In this document: in pieces, positions 17,321 through 26,272 of the stretch
How positions within the stretch are numbered: the first letter of the stretch is position 1
Layout of the letters: the number at the start of each line of letters is the position of its first letter
From: CAWDMC01 sp963803295
GTDB lineage: Bacteria; Acidobacteriota; Terriglobia; UBA7540
Direction: 5' to 3'
Length of the DNA: 64,000 nucleotides
Assembly (NCBI GenBank): GCA_963803295.1
Contig: CAWDMC010000005.1
Location: forward strand, 202,474 to 266,473
Translations under genes and position numbers: made by a program
Notes under the pieces: generated by a model
What the model was told of the DNA's origin: nothing
Databases searched by the model: none
What the model saw: the letters and a program-made list of their open reading frames with translations, nothing else

Positions 17321-18970
17321 CTACTCCCCCCGGCCGAGAGTTCTTCTGAACAGAACCCGCACACCCTCGCGCCATGGGTCGTTTATTCCCACCTGAATGA
17401 CTTCAACGACAGGATCGAAATAGCGAAGAATCTGCCCGGTGCTCGAGTGGAAGCGAAAAGCCGGAGAGACCAGGTAGAGCAGGGGCGGCTCCGGGGAGAG
17501 TTCGAGCGAAGGGAAGTATCCGCGCGCCTTAAACTGGCCGCGCCGGTGCAGCCAGTTCACCCGCAGCCAGTAATCGAGTGCTTGGAGCGGCAGGTTGATC
17601 TCCTCCTGCACCTTGAGCTCGATTACCGCCAGCCGATTCCGCCCTCGTTGGTCGCGCACGGCGCCCAGAATATCGATGACGCCGCGATCGACGCCGGCCG
17701 CCGAGGTCCCTGCGAACGCGGGTACCTGCGGATAGAGGCAGCCGGGAACAAAGCGCGGATCGAGACGGGTGAGATCGCGGACCAACATGCTTTCGAGCCA
17801 TCTTTCCGCCTGCAAGCGATAAAGCTCATGCCGGGTGTCATCGCTCGCGGCGCAGCGGACTCGTACCACCCGGTTGAGGAAATGCGCGAACTCGGGCTCG
17901 TCGCTGGGTTCCAGGCGTCGAAAGGCCGGCGCGATTCCAAAAGAGAGGCGCGGCTCGGGTCCGGCCTCGGCCCGTGCCACCTCAAGCCCGTGGATGCGCA
18001 GGGAAACAAAATGACGCGCGGCATCGGCCACCAGGTCAACCCCTTCGCGCCGCTCGCCCAGGACCCGATGGAGCAGAGCTTCGAGAAACGGGCGCTCGGC
18101 CTCGAGCAGAGACTCACGGTCGCGCCGCAGAGGAAGCAAGGTTTCCACGTTGCCGAAGTCGGCGAGATCCAAGGGCGAGACGGTCAGGCTATTTCTTTCC
18201 TCAGAGTTCCAGGCGTAGATCTCGATGCCCGCCGCGTTTCCCGCCAGCCTCAGGTAAGCCGCGCGGTGAGCGTTGATCTCAGCGGCAAGGGGTGGCAGGA
18301 AGAGTTTCAGACCGGAAAAGGCAACGCGAGGGAAGTGCTGGCGGAGCCAATCGAGCCAGATCAGACCGAAAGCAAGCGCCGAATCCGCGGCAGCTTCGCC
18401 TTCTTCGCTACGGAGACCCAGAAAGGCCCAGGCTGGGATGCCACGCGCGGCAGGGCGCGCCCAGCCTCGGGTGTACCAGGCCGAAAAAGAATGCTCGCGG
18501 TCGGACCGCTGGCTGACCCGCTCGAAATGCCAGCCCGCGTAGCGTTCCCGTAGCGCGGCGACAAGTGACTGGCGCGAGGCGGTGCGGTCGAAATTACGTT
18601 CCGCCGCCGTGCTGGCTCGCCGGCGCGGAGCGCCTTGGCTCGAGCCTGCAGGTGCGGCTGAGACCCCCGCCTCGCAGAATTCGAGCCGGCTCGACTCGTG
18701 CAGCGCCGATTTTCGGCACACGAGGCCGAGCCGGCCGGCCTCCGCGTAGGCGACGCGCTCGAGGCGCCTTACGAGTGAGCGGTCGCCATTCCAGGCTTCG
18801 AAGATTAACTTGCCGAATTCAATGGAGAACCGCCAGGTGCAATCCGAAAGATCGAAGACCTCGACCCCGTCCTCGATGAGCACGGGGTGGGAGAGCGAAG
18901 CGAGGAAACGCTCGACTTCATCTTTGAGCGAGTCAGGAGGGGCTGGTTCTTTTGACGAGGGGCGAATCAT
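17321..18970 (-). CDS. Conserved protein with PD-(D/E)XK-like nuclease motif
   Basis: A 549-residue protein of unknown function. Near residue 430 GVIDILGAV is followed about 20 residues later by LAVIELKVQEEINLP; this D-(x)n-E-x-K pattern, with hydrophobic strands around it and a helix LQALDYWLRV behind it, is typical of the PD-(D/E)XK nuclease fold. The N-terminal 400 residues show no recognised domain. The start is set at ATG 18970 (MIRPSSKEPAPPD); an upstream ATG at 19072 overlaps the divergent gene. It stands alone and is divergent from a secreted protein. Nuclease activity is an inference from the motif; the fold is also used for non-nuclease roles. Confidence 0.65.
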   Translation of the reverse strand: MIRPSSKEPAPPDSLKDEVERFLASLSHPVLIEDGVEVFDLSDCTWRFSIEFGKLIFEAWNGDRSLVRRLERVAYAEAGRLGLVCRKSALHESSRLEFCEAGVSAAPAGSSQGAPRRRASTAAERNFDRTASRQSLVAALRERYAGWHFERVSQRSDREHSFSAWYTRGWARPAARGIPAWAFLGLRSEEGEAAADSALAFGLIWLDWLRQHFPRVAFSGLKLFLPPLAAEINAHRAAYLRLAGNAAGIEIYAWNSEERNSLTVSPLDLADFGNVETLLPLRRDRESLLEAERPFLEALLHRVLGERREGVDLVADAARHFVSLRIHGLEVARAEAGPEPRLSFGIAPAFRRLEPSDEPEFAHFLNRVVRVRCAASDDTRHELYRLQAERWLESMLVRDLTRLDPRFVPGCLYPQVPAFAGTSAAGVDRGVIDILGAVRDQRGRNRLAVIELKVQEEINLPLQALDYWLRVNWLHRRGQFKARGYFPSLELSPEPPLLYLVSPAFRFHSSTGQILRYFDPVVEVIQVGINDPWREGVRVLFRRTLGRGE

Positions 18971-19063
18971 GCGAGTGTGGAACCTTCCGTCCGTCTGGCC
19001 GCGAGCGACAGAAGATGGTACCATTCCCCCATATCCGGATGGCAATGAAGGAGGAAGAACACC

Positions 19064-19555
19064 ATGGCTCATTCCGGCATGCCTCCCCTCAAGACTCTCT
19101 TGGTCTTCTCAATGCTGGCAGCAGCAGCGATCTGCTCCACAGCCTCTGGCCTGACCACTGAAAAAGTGTTTCGGGTGAGAGGCGCACGATTCTCTCTCGA
19201 AAATGCGACCGCTCCCGATTGCAAAAGTACCGATGGGCGGCCCACCTGCAGGACGCTGGTGGTTAAGCTGCCTCCCGGCTCCTGGATCATGGGCGCAGAG
19301 GCTTTCGTGAAGAACAGCGCGGAGGAACAGTGGTACGGTCCCTGCCCCAGCGAGCCAAGGTCGCGATCCACCAACTGTGCGGCCCTGATCGGTTCCATCC
19401 GCTTGCTCGACGGCTACCAAGTGCGGCGTTCAGCGCAGGGCATCGAGTTGTCGTCGACCGTCGTAAATTGGGCGAAAAGTGACCGGGACATTCGTCTGGT
19501 GGTTCACTACAGCGATGGCCCTCTTTACGATGACGCATTAAGCCCCTCACTGTGA
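19064..19555 (+). CDS. Secreted protein of unknown function
   Basis: 163 residues with a clear Sec signal: Lys at residue 10, then LLVFSMLAAAAICSTASG, cleaved probably near residue 29. The ATG at 19064 is preceded by GGAGG. The mature part has at least four Cys (DCKSTDGRPTC, YGPCP, TNCAAL), which could form disulfides in the periplasm. No family was recognised; beta-rich prediction is likely. It is divergent from the PD-(D/E)XK-like gene. Confidence 0.65.
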   Translation: MAHSGMPPLKTLLVFSMLAAAAICSTASGLTTEKVFRVRGARFSLENATAPDCKSTDGRPTCRTLVVKLPPGSWIMGAEAFVKNSAEEQWYGPCPSEPRSRSTNCAALIGSIRLLDGYQVRRSAQGIELSSTVVNWAKSDRDIRLVVHYSDGPLYDDALSPSL

Positions 19556-19926
19556 GTTCTGACACTCAATGCGGCGAGAGTCCTCGAGAGGCGTCCATCC
19601 TGAGCATCGCGAAGGATCTCGCTGTGTACTTTCGGGGCAAGATTCTTCGTCGCGTTTCGCTCCTCAGAATGACGGTAGCGGGTAAATCCTTCCGCAACTT
19701 GCTAGCCTAGAGTAGTCACGTCGCGGTGTTAGTGAGCATTACAAACCACAGTGACACTCAACTCTGTAGCGGCCCGTCCTCACCGCCGAAAACGCCGGTG
19801 GGGACACCTGCGCTACAGTAAGGCCGTCACTATGATTTGTAATACTCACGGCGCTCATAGAGATCCCTTGACACCCACTCTACGCCCACAGTATACTTTA
19901 CGAGGCTAGACGAGTGCCCGCGGCCC
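19556..19926. repeat. Gap with two different palindromic repeats
   Basis: At 19596-19674 lies an imperfect inverted-repeat element of the CATCCTGAG...CTCAGAATGACG type common between acidobacterial genes. At 19763-19818 lies a CTGTAGCGG...CGCTACAG element with internal GCCGGTGGGGACACC; a full copy is at 45238-45294 and a partial one sits inside a coding sequence at 43995-44020. No gene seen. Confidence 0.6.
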
Positions 19927-20163
19927 ATGAGCCCACCAGAGAGCCATCTCTTTGCCCCCCTCTTGCGCGGGGAATTCCACCTGCAAGGCGTGCGCGACCT
20001 GCGTGAGGCGCTGTCGCCTTCTCCTCCGAACGACTCTGCTCACCGCCGTCGCGCCGCCCGTACCACCCAACAATTGCGCTTGCTGCGCGCCCGTGGACTT
20101 ATCTTATCTGTCGCTTCGGACGAACTTACTATTACGGTACCGCGCAGAAAGGCCAACAGGTGA
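19927..20163 (+). CDS. Winged-helix-like fragment
   Basis: 78 residues. The segment LFAPLLRGEFHLQGVRDLREAL followed by QQLRLLRARGLI resembles, from memory, the C-terminal winged-helix region of a family of mobile-element-associated proteins in which LRLLRAHGLI is followed by a longer wing. Here the sequence ends in unrelated residues, so it is probably a truncated remnant rather than a working protein. The palindrome flanked by direct repeats just downstream (20207-20257) fits a mobile-element edge. Confidence 0.35.
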   Translation: MSPPESHLFAPLLRGEFHLQGVRDLREALSPSPPNDSAHRRRAARTTQQLRLLRARGLILSVASDELTITVPRRKANR

Positions 20164-20206
20164 TGAATACCGCCCTAAAATTTAGCCAGACCGATGTAGC
20201 TCTCCT

Positions 20207-20257
20207 GGCAACCTGGTAGTGGTACAGTTTCGAAAATGTACCACTACCGGCAACCTG
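20207..20257. repeat. 33-bp palindrome flanked by 9-bp direct repeats
   Basis: GGCAACCTG occurs at 20207-20215 and again at 20249-20257. Between them lies an almost perfect palindrome: arms GGTAGTGGTACA (20215-20226) and TGTACCACTACC (20237-20248) around a centre containing TTTCGAAA. This is the pattern of a tiny inserted element with a target-site duplication, or of a strong operator 130 bases before the UvrC-like gene. Confidence 0.7.
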
Positions 20258-20383
20258 AAAAGCTTGCCAAAAAAAGAAATTACGGCCTTGCAATACAGAG
20301 TCTTTTGGGGAAGAAGGCTCTGCACTGCCTCGTTTCTCGTTGCCCCTCACCCTTGACCCTCCGAATCGGCTAAGCTCAGAGCT

Positions 20384-21535
20384 GTGGATGCACTGACGTC
20401 AGTCCGATTCGAGGCCGCGGTCGCCTCCGAGTCTTTCTTTGACAGCTTCCCCGCCTCGCCGACGGTTTTCATGATCGGCCTTCGCGCCGGCACCTCGGAA
20501 GATGCCCCGCCTTACCTCGCCCGAACCGTGGATCTGCGCCGCCGGCTGAAACGGCTCCTGGCCTCGCGCCCGGAACAGGCGACGAGCGCACGCCTGCTCG
20601 ACCTGCGTTCGCTCGCTACCCGCATCGACTATCGCCCGGTCGGATCGAATTTCGAGGCACAATGGATGTTGTACCAGCTGAACCGGCGCTATTACCCGCA
20701 CGCCTGGCAGCGCCGACTGCGGCTGAAACCGCCCGCCCTGCTGAAGATCAACCTGGAAAATCGCTTTCCGCGCTGCTATCCCACCCGGAGAATCGCGCGT
20801 GACCGGTCACTCTACTATGGGCCGTTCCCTTCACGCGCCGCCGCCGAACGCTTCTCCGCCGAGTTCCTCGATTTCTTCGAGGTCCGCCGTTGTGTCGAGG
20901 ACCTCAACCCGGATCCTTCGCATCCCGGCTGCATTTATTCGCAGATGCGCATGTGCCTCGCACCCTGTTTCAAGGGATGTACGGACGAAGAGTACAAGGC
21001 GGAGGTCAGCCAGGTGGTGGGATTCCTCGATTCCGAAGGCAAGACGCTAGTTGGCTCGCTCTCGACGGAACGCGAACAGGCATCCGAAGCTCTCGATTTC
21101 GAGCAGGCGGGCAGGCTCCATCGCAAGCTCGAGAAGGTCAATGAGGTGCTGCGCCTTCGTCCCGGACTCGTTCGCAACCTGGCCAACCTTCACGCGGTGA
21201 TGCTGCAGGCCGCAGCCGAGCCGAAGACGGTAGTCTTCTTTCGGATCGCCGGCGGCGAGATCCAGGGTTCCGCCAGCCTTTCTTTGGACGAGCGTGTCTC
21301 CTCGCCTGTCCCGCTGGATGAACAGATCCGAGAACTCCTCGGGCCGGCCGCCATAGGTCCCAAGCAAAGCGTTGCGCCTTGGGAGCATCTGAGCTTGCTG
21401 GCACGCTGGTATTACTCGAGCTTCCGCCAGGGCGAACTGGTGATGCTGCCCCCCAACCAGGAAATCCCTCACGCCCGGCTGATCCGCCTTTGCCGCAAGA
21501 TCATCGAAACTAAGCCGAGGCACCAACCAAACTGA
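20384..21535 (+). CDS. UvrC-like (Cho-type) protein lacking the C-terminal nuclease
   Basis: 383 residues. The N-terminal region corresponds to the GIY-YIG domain of UvrC but is degenerate: the GIY position reads VFMIGLRAG and the YIG position reads YLARTVDLRRRL, although the conserved Arg and a Glu in FEAQWMLYQLNRRYYP remain. The Cys cluster CIYSQMRMCLAPCFKGC (near residue 185) and the UVR helix pair (EALDFEQAGRLHRKLEKV, near 240) are well kept. The RNase-H-like and helix-hairpin-helix domains of UvrC are absent, as in Cho. Incision activity is uncertain. GTG 20384 is the start. It stands alone and is followed by the 21544-21569 hairpin. Confidence 0.8.
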   Translation: MDALTSVRFEAAVASESFFDSFPASPTVFMIGLRAGTSEDAPPYLARTVDLRRRLKRLLASRPEQATSARLLDLRSLATRIDYRPVGSNFEAQWMLYQLNRRYYPHAWQRRLRLKPPALLKINLENRFPRCYPTRRIARDRSLYYGPFPSRAAAERFSAEFLDFFEVRRCVEDLNPDPSHPGCIYSQMRMCLAPCFKGCTDEEYKAEVSQVVGFLDSEGKTLVGSLSTEREQASEALDFEQAGRLHRKLEKVNEVLRLRPGLVRNLANLHAVMLQAAAEPKTVVFFRIAGGEIQGSASLSLDERVSSPVPLDEQIRELLGPAAIGPKQSVAPWEHLSLLARWYYSSFRQGELVMLPPNQEIPHARLIRLCRKIIETKPRHQPN

Positions 21536-21543
21536 CAGGCTGG

Positions 21544-21569
21544 CGCAGACGTTTCTTGTCAGGTCTGCG
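21544..21569. repeat. Hairpin after the UvrC-like gene
   Basis: CGCAGAC (21544-21550) and GTCTGCG (21563-21569) form a perfect stem 9 bases after the stop codon. Its core GTCTGCGCCA(A/G)CC is shared with the hairpin after rnhB (9435-9475). No T-tract. Confidence 0.55.
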
Positions 21570-21598
21570 ACTTTTGAAGAGGAATCCGGCCGGCGCAG

Positions 21599-21775
21599 TC
21601 AACTGAGTCGATCCATTCTCAATACCGATGCATCCTCCAGATAATAGAATCTGAAATTGGACCATCGCCACTGATCGGGAGACGCGACTGAGCCGCCCTT
21701 TACGGCATTGCCGTGCATATACTGGAGTTTCTCCAGCCGCTTCTTCTCAGTAAGGAACTCTGGCTGGAGGTCCCA
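21599..21775 (-). pseudogene. REP-associated tyrosine transposase, C-terminal fragment
   Basis: About 55 residues in an open minus-strand frame end at a TGA at 21599. The stretch EKLQYMHGNAVKGG followed by DQWRWSNFRFYYLED is the hallmark C-terminal end of RAYT (Y1, IS200-like) transposases, where the consensus is KLxYMHxNPVxxGLV...WxWSSxxxY. The HUH nuclease part is absent. A second fragment of the same family is at 29648-29828. RAYTs mobilise REP palindromes, which this window has in several forms. Confidence 0.65.
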
Positions 21776-22639
21776 TGCCGTCCTCGGGGCAGCGGACTGA
21801 TGGGATCAAATCATCACTGTATTTCGCGATTTCTTTTGCTTTTTCGGCGTACCGCGCCGGGGTGAGATCGGAAGAGTGATCGGCGCCAACAACCCACGCG
21901 AGACCGCTTGAGAGCGCCACCTCCCGGTCTTACACCCAGGGGAGCGCCTCGCTCGGCGGGATTATCAGTAAAGGCCGAGGTGGAAATGCAGGTCGCCGCG
22001 ATACTAACCGGGCAATTGCGGAAGCAGAGGAGCCTTCGATTGTACCCGAAGGTAAACGTCGGGCACGTTGACGCCGGTCAAAGCGAAGACCACCGGAGGA
22101 GTGGTCGCATCTGTGGCGTGCCTGGATCTGGATAATGGCGTGCGAGGTATGCTTGGACTTCGCCTTTGGGCGGCACGGCCAGAGTCTTTTTGAAGCGGTC
22201 GACGACGACGAAGGGGCGCGTTCCCGAGCGCGTCGAACGAGAACTTCCTGCTCCCACCGAGCAACAGCGGATCGTCCGCGAATCTTATAGTCGGAGCGGC
22301 CGGCCTGAAAAATAGGTTGATTCCCAGCAGGTTCAAGGGATCGGGCTTGAGGTATTCCTCCGGGCCAGTGCTGTGCGCCGTCTTTTCAACTCCGTTGATG
22401 ATTTCCGCAAAGACCGGCAGATTCGGATCGACCGGGTCGCGCAACCAGCGCGGTGCGTGGGCCCCGGAAAAACACGCCGGTGGCCGAGGCCTGTTGCTTC
22501 AGCTGCTCCTGGAGGCTGCTTAGAAGGTCTTGGGTCTGTTGGGTGAGGGCCGGAGCCGTGAGGAGAAAACCGACCAGTAGAGGCCGAAAACGCGAGACGT
22601 CATTCGTTCCTGCATCCTGGCGGCGCTCTACCCGGCGCC
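21776..22639 (-). pseudogene. Unrecognised decayed gene(s)
   Basis: Short protein-like stretches occur on the minus strand in shifting frames: a signal-peptide-like RPLLVGFLLTAPALTQQTQ near 22560-22500, then VFAEIINGVEKTAHSTGPEEY near 22400, VVVDRFKKTLAVPPKGEVQA near 22190, and LTPARYAEKAKEIAKYSDDL near 21860. They look like the broken remains of one or two secreted or membrane proteins. I cannot name the family. Confidence 0.35.
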
Positions 22640-22930
22640 GAAAACGGCCGGTCGAACTTCATAAGGGGAGTAAGCTGCTTCATGATCCCCAGCGCAGTTC
22701 GAATGGGAATGCATTCGCTCGCGTCCCCACACAGCCCGAGGACCTTGCCCTCCCCATCGAGCAAAGGAGCGCCCGCTTCACCGGGATTGAACACGTGATC
22801 CACCCTGAGCAAAGGCTGGCTGGCGCCGGCCGATACACGGACCGGGGAGGACTGCGGCTTTGTCGTTGACTGGCTGAGCGCAAAAGGAAATCCCAGAAGG
22901 ATCGCTTTCGTCGCACTTCCGGCCGTTTCA
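22640..22930 (-). pseudogene. Trypsin-like (S1C) protease fragment, catalytic Ser lost
   Basis: One open minus-strand frame gives KAILLGFPFALSQ, then LLRVDHVFNPGEAGAPLLDG and GKVLGLCGDASECIPI. This follows the HtrA/S1C pattern in which NPGNSGGPLLD carries the nucleophile, but here the site reads GEAGAP, with Ala in place of Ser. Only the C-terminal barrel is present and the surrounding frames are broken. It could be an inactive homologue fused to the neighbouring DUF1553 remnant or an independent relic. Confidence 0.45.
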
Positions 22931-22959
22931 GGCTGAACATCGGTTGAAGCGACAGCCGA

Positions 22960-24480
22960 ATCCAGCAGTTAGAAGCCTCACCATGATCCGCTTTGTACGA
23001 ATCGCCGAACGAGAGTTCCTCCCACAATCCCGGCGGCTGGTACGGCTTTACCGGGGGGCCGCCGACCTTTTCTACGAGCAGCCCCTGAGAGGGCCAGAGC
23101 CTGATCGCGGATCACCTGTGTCGGCTGCCGAACGCGCGGATCGCGAGCGAGCAGGCGGTTCTCAGGATCCTTTTCAAGTAATCCAGCGGATGTCGTGTAA
23201 GACTGCCGATAGGTTGAACTCATAATGATCGATTTGAGGATAGCCTTAACGTCCCAGCCACGCTCCATGAAGTCTATGGCAAGCCAATCTAAATTTTAGC
23301 ACCTCAGGATAGACAGGCCAGTCATTCTGGGAGCCAAAGTCCGTCACCGTTTTCACTAAACCAACACCAAACAGCATCTGCCAGAACCGGTTGACAGTGA
23401 CGCGCGCGGTCAAGGGATTTGAGCGACTGACGAGCCATCGCGCCAAGACCAGGCGATTGTTGGGGTAGTCCGGCGGCATGGGGGGAAGAACTGCGGCAGG
23501 CCCGCGAACACCATGCGCATCGTAGGCTCCACGCTTCAGGATGAAGGCATCCGCGGCAGACCTTCTTTCATCACCATCACTGTCGGAATCGAGTCATAAA
23601 ACTCCTGGCGCTCCTCCGGACATCGGCCAGAGATTGGCGGGCTTGCTGCACGTTGCGAGGCGGAAACTGATCGAGAAAACAATAAGCGAGTTTGTCAGAC
23701 TGGGCTGGGTTCCGCCGGTTGAGTTCGAGGGGAGCCGTGGTTTCCAGGCGCATCCCTAGGTCAGTCCACCGAACCGTGTAGTGAAAACGAAGTTTGCCGT
23801 CACGCAGATAGAGTCCATAGCCCTGCCCCTGGTGCTGATCCTCCACGCTCGACATGATGGCACCGTTCGGCGCCGTCGGATAGATCCAGGCAGCCGGTGT
23901 GAACGGATCCAGATAATTGAAGTTCGCGGCCTTGACTGCGTTAATGAAGGTCTGGCCGTCACGCTGCGCTGCCCGCCCGATCTTGCCTGGAACGAAGGCC
24001 AGAGGCGTGTCCGGGAGCCGTTGCGTCACTTTTGGCTACAGCCGCGACAGGTGCGCTCACCATCGGCGTTTTCAGGTCATCCGCTGCTTTCTGTTGGTCA
24101 CCGCTTGGCGAGTGGTCGAAGCATCCGCTCATAAACCTCCGTGTCTTCGCGAAGGCTGCCATCCAGGGGGAAGTGCAGCACCAAGCCGTCCCGAATGTTC
24201 CAGTCAGAGACTTGGGAGTTCTTCAGCCAAAGCTCCCAGGAGCGCTGACTCCTCGCCAACTCCGGCTTCATGCGCTCGTAGATTCGGTTGGCCACCGCGA
24301 TCTGCGCGTCAAGCTTCCCGATTTCGCTTCCTGCTCCGGCGTCGGAAGTTTGAAGTAGGGTTGTTCGTTGCCAAAGTTATAGACGAACCCTTTCTCCGGC
24401 GCATTGTTGAAGTAGGCGAAAAGCTGGTATTACTCTTTCTGCAGGACAGGGGTCAGCAGCCAGGGCTCTTGAATCTGCAA
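22960..24480 (-). pseudogene. DUF1549-LamG-DUF1553 (planctomycete-type) protein, decayed
   Basis: Read from right to left, several frames give the parts of one large secreted protein in the correct order: end of DUF1549 (FAYFNNAPEKGFVYNFGNEQ and YFKLPTPEQEAK), linker helix VANRIYERMKPELARSQRSW, LamG domain (GKIGRAAQRDGQTFINAV, TPAAWIYPT, YGLYLRDGKLRFHY), then DUF1553 (YPNNRLVLARWLVSRSNPLT, RFWQMLFGVGLVKTVTDFG, GWDVKAILKSIIMSSTYRQS, QVIRDQALALSG). In Planctomycetes and Solibacter-like Acidobacteriota these proteins also have an N-terminal cytochrome c domain and are linked to polysaccharide degradation. At least four frame changes show that it is dead. It lies next to a GH97 gene on the same strand. 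Confidence 0.7.
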
Positions 24481-24529
24481 CTATTCTGTGAGCTGGGCGA
24501 GTCTCCCGAGAGATATTTGGCTTGACCCA

Positions 24530-26272
24530 TCAGTTGTTTGGCGAAAGAATCGCGGCGAATCCACCTCCAGAAGCCAAATGGACACTCAGTTTGTCGGTCG
24601 CATTCAGCCGCTTCGTGGCCATGTTCAGACTGGTTCCAACCTTGTCGGCATCCGGTCCGTCGGCGAAGATCTGCACTCGATATTCACCTGGGCCGAGAAA
24701 GCTCAATGGAACCTCGATGTCCCTTTGGTCCCAGTTGGTCATGGCGCCGAGGTACCAAGCACTATTTTTCTGGCGCGCGATGGTAATGTACTTGCCGACC
24801 TCACCGTTCAGGACTCTTGTTTCATCCCACACCGTCGGCACTCTCTCGATAAATTCCAATCCGGGCTGACCTTCGTAAGCTTCCGGATAATCAGCCAGCA
24901 TGACAAGTGGGGCCTCATACACCACGTACATGGCAAGCTGATGAGCGCGCGTCCCCTGCGTCATGGGGGCAATATCCTGAACCTTAAACTGGCCGCGCAC
25001 CTTGTTTCGGAAACCCCCGGGCGTATAGTCCATCGGGCCTGCCAGCATCCGTGTAAACGGAATGGTCACGTTGTATTCCGGTGTAACGCGTTCGCTCCAC
25101 TTGCTATATTCCATGCCCATGACGGCTTCTCGCGTCAGCAAATTGGGGTAGGTGCGCCGCAGCCCCGTGGGCTTGTAGGCGCCGTGGTAATCCACGGTCA
25201 GATGATGCTCCGCTGCCTTTCGTATCCACTTCTCATAGAGGTTCACCATTTCCTGGTCGTCACGATCCATAGAGTCCACCTTAATTCCTGCTACTCCCCA
25301 TCTTTCATAAAGGGCCATGGCCTCGTCGAGCTGATTATCCAGGGGTCGCCAGTCAACCCAAAGAATGATCTTCACTTCCTTTTGCCTGGCGTGCTCCATG
25401 ATCTCCGTGATGTCGATGTCTGGTGCGGGCTTCGTGATATTGCCCCCCGGATGGGCTTCATCCGCGCCATACCATCCGCCATCAATCAGCATGTATTCAA
25501 GGTGATGCCGGGCCGCAAAGTCGATGTAGTGCTTCATCGTGGGCGTGTTCATGCCGGGCGTGAAAGGCACATTCTCGGCATAACTTCCTGTCCACCAATC
25601 CCAGGCGGCTTTCCCAGGCTTAATCCAGGAAGTATCGGCTATCGAGCAGGGCTGACTCAGATTTAAGACGAGGTAATTCGATTCAATCAGGCTACCAGGC
25701 GAGGGGCCGACCAGCAGCACCCGCCACGGCGTTGCCTTGGGGGTCTTGCCGGTCACTGGCTGCTCCATCAGTTGGTACTGGGACCACGGGAGGTTGCGGG
25801 CTATATCTTCCCTGCGGGCGCGACGAGACAGCTTGCTCGTGAGGGCATTCTCCACGCCGGATACGCCGCTCACATACATTCCAGCATAATCGGTAAGGTC
25901 GGCCTCGAGGAGCGCCACCCAGGGGCCCTCAGGCACCTCCACCAGCAAAGGCAGGTTGATGATCGAGGATGGCTTGACTTCGTTCAGGCTGATCCGAAGG
26001 TACTCCCCCTCGTTATGGGTATTGACTCGCCCCATATTCAGCGCATAGGCAAAGACATCACCAGCGAAATGAAAGCCCGTGTCCTCAGAAGACATCGCGA
26101 ACTTCTCTATCGCGGTTTGCCTGGGGAGGAAGTAGCGGAATGCGACGCCTTCGTTATAGGCGCGAAAGATCAGGTCTATCCGCCGGCCGGGGGGCGCCGT
26201 TCGTGGAGTGACACGGTCAACTGCTTGTAATTGTCGGGAACCCTTCGCTTCGTACCAAAAGGATTCTCCCAA
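24530..26272 (-). CDS. Glycoside hydrolase family 97, catalytic part (frameshifted gene)
   Basis: Carries the GH97 core: RIDLIFRAYNEGVAFRYFLP, then the TIM barrel with AAWDWWTGSYAENVPFTPG, YMLIDGGWYGADEAHPGG, IILWVDWRPLDNQ, GIKVDSMDRDDQEMVNLYEK and VDYHGAYKPTGLRRTYPNLL, and a C-terminal beta domain ending FAAILSPNN. GH97 enzymes hydrolyse alpha-galactosides or alpha-glucosides; IKVDSMDRDDQ suggests an Asp nucleophile (retaining type), a tentative call. The N-terminal part is in another frame (26176-26577), with the break at a run of six G (26189-26194). Restored, the protein would be about 680 residues, normal for the family. Confidence 0.85.
   Translation of the reverse strand: MGESFWYEAKGSRQLQAVDRVTPRTAPPGRRIDLIFRAYNEGVAFRYFLPRQTAIEKFAMSSEDTGFHFAGDVFAYALNMGRVNTHNEGEYLRISLNEVKPSSIINLPLLVEVPEGPWVALLEADLTDYAGMYVSGVSGVENALTSKLSRRARREDIARNLPWSQYQLMEQPVTGKTPKATPWRVLLVGPSPGSLIESNYLVLNLSQPCSIADTSWIKPGKAAWDWWTGSYAENVPFTPGMNTPTMKHYIDFAARHHLEYMLIDGGWYGADEAHPGGNITKPAPDIDITEIMEHARQKEVKIILWVDWRPLDNQLDEAMALYERWGVAGIKVDSMDRDDQEMVNLYEKWIRKAAEHHLTVDYHGAYKPTGLRRTYPNLLTREAVMGMEYSKWSERVTPEYNVTIPFTRMLAGPMDYTPGGFRNKVRGQFKVQDIAPMTQGTRAHQLAMYVVYEAPLVMLADYPEAYEGQPGLEFIERVPTVWDETRVLNGEVGKYITIARQKNSAWYLGAMTNWDQRDIEVPLSFLGPGEYRVQIFADGPDADKVGTSLNMATKRLNATDKLSVHLASGGGFAAILSPNN

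Noticed and set aside
17273..18553. 426-codon plus-strand open frame opposite the PD-(D/E)XK-like gene
   Set aside because: Antisense shadow with Gln/Arg/Gly-rich low-complexity translation; the minus-strand reading has the coherent hydrophobic pattern and motif.
21865..21876. AGATCGGAAGAG, identical to a sequencing-adapter core
   Set aside because: The adapter continuation is absent (next bases TGATCGG), and a protein-like minus-strand frame (LTPARYAEKAKEIAKYSDDL) runs on beside it, so a chance 12-base match is more likely than a chimera.
24488..25666. 392-codon plus-strand open frame opposite GH97
   Set aside because: Shadow of the GH97 catalytic domain, whose minus-strand motifs are unambiguous.
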